NCBI GenBank assembly: GCA_944372355.1
Contig: CALVYS010000006.1
Coordinates: forward strand, 1 to 39,692
From: an uncultured Clostridia bacterium
GTDB taxonomy: Bacteria; Bacillota; Clostridia; Christensenellales; UBA1242
Length of the DNA stretch: 39,692 nucleotides
Direction of reading: 5' to 3'
Position 1 is the first letter of the stretch; each line of letters starts with the position of its first letter. The translations under genes were made by a program, and so were the position numbers. The notes beneath the pieces are model-generated. The model had not been told where the DNA came from. It ran no database searches and was given only the letters and a program-made list of their open reading frames with translations. Of this stretch, positions 37,273 to 39,692 are shown piece after piece.

Positions 37273-39692
37273 TGAGAAAACATGTGCTAAGCGGCGTGCT
37301 GGCATTTTTGATCTGCTTTGCAATTTTTGCAGCAGTGGTTTTTCCATTGCAGCAAACCTCGCAAATCTCGTCTCCTCTCAGCACCATTGCTGCAACAGGT
37401 CCTAACAACACCGACGGCTGGTGGATAGACGATGGCCGCCGAGGCGACAGCTTCGCAGGCGGCACTGGAACGCAAGACGATCCATATCTCATTGAAACCG
37501 CCGAGCAGCTTGCTTATCTTTCCTATTTGGTTTACTCAGGCACGACAGATCCTCAGTATAGTCAATATATAAGCGGAAATTATTATTTTACAGGTGCTTA
37601 TTTCAAACAAACCGCGAACATTGACCTTTCGGATTACTATTGGCAACCTATTGGAATTAGCAATAATCGTGATGGAACGGCGGTATATAATTATTTCTCC
37701 GGAAGTTATGATGGAAGTGGACACACTGTTTCTGGCGTTTACACTCCGGCTGGAACTGACAATGCTTACGATTATCAGGGCTTGTTTGGTTACATGCAAG
37801 GAGGAAACCCAACAATTTCAAACCTCGGCATTGTCGACTCATATATTCAAGGCGATGGTTATGTTGGTGGTTTGGTGGGTCTATCTGCAAGTGGCATGAC
37901 AATAGTGGCTTGTTACAATTCTGGAACAGTTGTTGGAAGAACTCGTGTTGGAGGAATTGTTGGAGGCGGCAATGGTTGTAAAATCTACAATTGTTATAAC
38001 AGCGGAGATGTGACAGCCAATTATGATAGTAGTTATGGTTGGGTCGGAGGAATAGCTGCTTATGCTTACGGGTTTGACATAACTAACTGTTATAATTCAG
38101 GCACCATAACAATCGCACCAAGCACTGCTTCAACGCGTGCACCGGCTCCAGGCTCAGAAAGTAGGGGCGCCGGAGGAATAGCGGGGAATGTTGATGGATC
38201 AATATCAATCACAAATTGCGTAAATGTTGGAGCGATCGTGCAGCTGACCACAGCTCCTGTTGGTGGTATAGGAGGTGGCGAAAGTTCAGAAATGTGGCCT
38301 ACATACACCAACAACTATTACGGTGGAGAATGCGGAGAAATTGGCGGCGTCAGCGATGAAGATGTGAGTGGAATCGTTTACTCGTCAACTTTGGCTGACG
38401 ACTTGAAAGATGAAGAGTGGTGCTTAAACACTTTGGGGTGGAACACTTACTATGTTTGGCAAATTTCTTCGTCAGGTTATCCAACACTGAGGACCACAAC
38501 AGTTGAAGGAAGTTGGATAGACGACGGCGTTCGTGGCAGCTCTTTTGCAGGCGGCACTGGAACGCAAGAGGACCCATATCAGATCGAAACCGCCGAGCAG
38601 CTTGCCTATCTTTCATATTTGGTTTATTCAGGCACAACAGATCCTCAGTATAGTCAATATATAAGCGGAAATTATTATTTTACAGGTGCTTATTTCAAAC
38701 AAACCGCGAACATTGACCTTTCGGATTACTATTGGCAACCTATTGGCATTAGCTATAATCGCAATGGAACTTCAACGGCTCATTACTTCTCAGGATATTA
38801 TGATGGCGGTGGACACACCGTCTCCGGCGTGTTCACACCAGCAGGTTCAACCAATGCTTATTCCAACCAAGGCCTGTTTGGTTGCGTTTACGGAATTTCC
38901 GCTTCTGTGATGGCACAAATAACAAATTTGGGGGTTGTTGATTCTTTTATTCAAGGCTATCAAAATGTTGCTGGCATTGCTGGCTATATTGGAAACAGCC
39001 TTGAATATAATCAGTATGAATCCATCACCAATTGTTATAACTCGGCAGCAGTGATTGCATCTGACTCCTTTGCTGGCGGAATTGTTGGCGATGCAGGCGG
39101 CGTTGGGATTTTGATGTTAAACACCTGCTTCAACAGGGGAACTATCACTGGAAGCACTTGGGTTGGCGGAATAATCGGCCGAGGAAGGGCAGAGAATTGC
39201 TACAACACCGGAACGATAACCTCGACCAGCACCTCACGTGCATGCGTGGGCGGAATTTCTGGATATGGCTCAAGCATCACCAACTCTTTCAATATAGGCG
39301 AGGTTGTGGCGTCAGCATCAACCGAATTTGGCGGAATTTCTGGTGGAGGAAACACTGCAACAAACTGTTATTATGGTGGAAACTGCGGCAATATTGGTGC
39401 GGTGAATGGAAGCGATAGGGGCACATCTACATATGTTGAAAACCTGGATTTATTGGCCAAAGACTATGATTGGCTAACTTCGACGATGGGCTTTGACATG
39501 TACTTTGTGTGGAAACTGGATCCTGAACAAAATGATGGTTATCCGGTGTTCATCACAGACCCGGCCGAAGCCAACTGGTGGCTTGCAAGCGAGGATAACT
39601 ATGACTTAATATGGGAAGGCGATGGTTCTCGAACCAACCCATACCAAATTTCCTCAGCAGAGGAGCTTGCAGGCCTGTCTTACAGGCTTTAC
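37272..39692 (+). CDS. Large GLUG-repeat surface protein 2, 3' end outside the window
   Basis: The frame is open for 807 codons from ATG 37272 to the window edge. It starts with a hydrophobic signal or anchor (about 4-24), then a module beginning WWIDDGRRGDSFAGGTGTQ, which includes PYLIETAEQLAYLSYLV, IDLSDYYWQPIG, GGHTVSGV and GLUG units (YVGGLVGLSASGMTIVACYN and similar). The module repeats with a period of 364 codons (second copy from about 38516), and a third begins near 39600. It is predicted to be an exported beta-solenoid. The ATG at 37272 lacks a usable ribosome binding site, as AAGGGG at 37250 is too far. Efficient translation probably needs fusion to the leader frame by change in the G tract. 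Confidence 0.8.
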   Translation, partial: MRKHVLSGVLAFLICFAIFAAVVFPLQQTSQISSPLSTIAATGPNNTDGWWIDDGRRGDSFAGGTGTQDDPYLIETAEQLAYLSYLVYSGTTDPQYSQYISGNYYFTGAYFKQTANIDLSDYYWQPIGISNNRDGTAVYNYFSGSYDGSGHTVSGVYTPAGTDNAYDYQGLFGYMQGGNPTISNLGIVDSYIQGDGYVGGLVGLSASGMTIVACYNSGTVVGRTRVGGIVGGGNGCKIYNCYNSGDVTANYDSSYGWVGGIAAYAYGFDITNCYNSGTITIAPSTASTRAPAPGSESRGAGGIAGNVDGSISITNCVNVGAIVQLTTAPVGGIGGGESSEMWPTYTNNYYGGECGEIGGVSDEDVSGIVYSSTLADDLKDEEWCLNTLGWNTYYVWQISSSGYPTLRTTTVEGSWIDDGVRGSSFAGGTGTQEDPYQIETAEQLAYLSYLVYSGTTDPQYSQYISGNYYFTGAYFKQTANIDLSDYYWQPIGISYNRNGTSTAHYFSGYYDGGGHTVSGVFTPAGSTNAYSNQGLFGCVYGISASVMAQITNLGVVDSFIQGYQNVAGIAGYIGNSLEYNQYESITNCYNSAAVIASDSFAGGIVGDAGGVGILMLNTCFNRGTITGSTWVGGIIGRGRAENCYNTGTITSTSTSRACVGGISGYGSSITNSFNIGEVVASASTEFGGISGGGNTATNCYYGGNCGNIGAVNGSDRGTSTYVENLDLLAKDYDWLTSTMGFDMYFVWKLDPEQNDGYPVFITDPAEANWWLASEDNYDLIWEGDGSRTNPYQISSAEELAGLSYRLY
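37545..37654 (+). repeat. 110-base perfect direct repeat, copy 1
   Basis: Identical base for base to 38637-38746, 1092 bases (364 codons) further on. Flanks on both sides are also very similar, from about 37455. It encodes the TDPQYSQYISGNYYFTGAYF region of each GLUG module. Confidence 0.93.
38637..38746 (+). repeat. 110-base perfect direct repeat, copy 2
   Basis: Second copy of 37545-37654, in the same reading frame. The surrounding modules have diverged far more than this segment, which suggests recent conversion or duplication. Confidence 0.93.

Overview
The window reads as a chromosomal segment of an endospore-forming, AT-rich, Gram-positive-type bacterium of the Clostridia. It carries core sporulation genes (spoIIR, spoIIGA, sigE, spoVG, veg, a SPOCS/LysM coat-type protein) and the germination pair sleB-ypeB. 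The MurE specificity loop reads DNPR, which points to meso-diaminopimelate peptidoglycan. The large GLUG-repeat surface proteins fit an uncultured gut-type lineage, but genus or family cannot be decided from the sequence alone.

Layout: (1) 1-2550: tRNA genes Arg(TCT, 5' cut by the window edge)-His-Gln(CTG)-Lys, two overlapping paralogous genes of unknown function, then a separate tRNA-Gln(TTG). Both gene-free stretches over 300 bases (351-799 and 2322-2686) lie behind a last tRNA and are filled with duplicated cassettes made of the tRNA 3' end, a terminator hairpin and an inverted copy of the tRNA T-arm. (2) 2600-5360: ppdK with its own promoter and terminator. (3) 5400-11840: rpoZ, then a tightly coupled priA-def-fmt-rlmN-rsgA-rpe operon (replication restart, initiator tRNA and N-terminal formyl processing, 23S/tRNA methylation, 30S assembly, pentose phosphate). 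(4) 11840-13390, minus strand: an MFS-like transporter and veg. (5) 13430-17750: sporulation and germination genes: SPOCS/LysM protein with a good sigma-E-type promoter, spoIIR, sleB, ypeB. (6) 17780-21460: a 1198-residue GLUG-repeat surface protein behind a perfect consensus promoter. (7) 21530-37085: spoVG on the minus strand, then a rearranged division/cell-wall cluster: alpha/beta hydrolase, membrane-anchored MurF-like ligase, ddl, murE, mraY, murD, ftsW/spoVE, a minus-strand membrane protein, murA, divIB, ftsA, ftsZ, spoIIGA, sigE. murC, murG, ftsL, the division PBP, mraZ and mraW are not in the window. (8) 37100-end: a second GLUG-repeat protein, cut by the window edge.

Functional links: Ddl, MurF-like, MurE, MurD, MurA and MraY make and load the lipid-linked peptidoglycan precursor; FtsW/SpoVE, DivIB, FtsA and FtsZ use it at the septum; SpoIIR (forespore signal) activates SpoIIGA (protease), which processes pro-sigma-E, and sigma-E in turn plausibly reads the SPOCS gene at 13496.

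The strongest candidate for something new is the second GLUG gene. A run of ten G (37231-37240) lies at the end of a 44-codon reading frame that starts exactly where the promoter predicts the transcript to start. Adding one G or removing two fuses this frame, without any stop, to the 807-codon GLUG frame. This is the signature of a phase-variable surface protein. Other notable features are the tRNA-terminator-antisense cassettes, three apparently leaderless genes, a promoter built into a terminator (priA), a ribosome binding site built into a terminator (spoIIR), and a MurF whose N-terminal domain is replaced by membrane segments.
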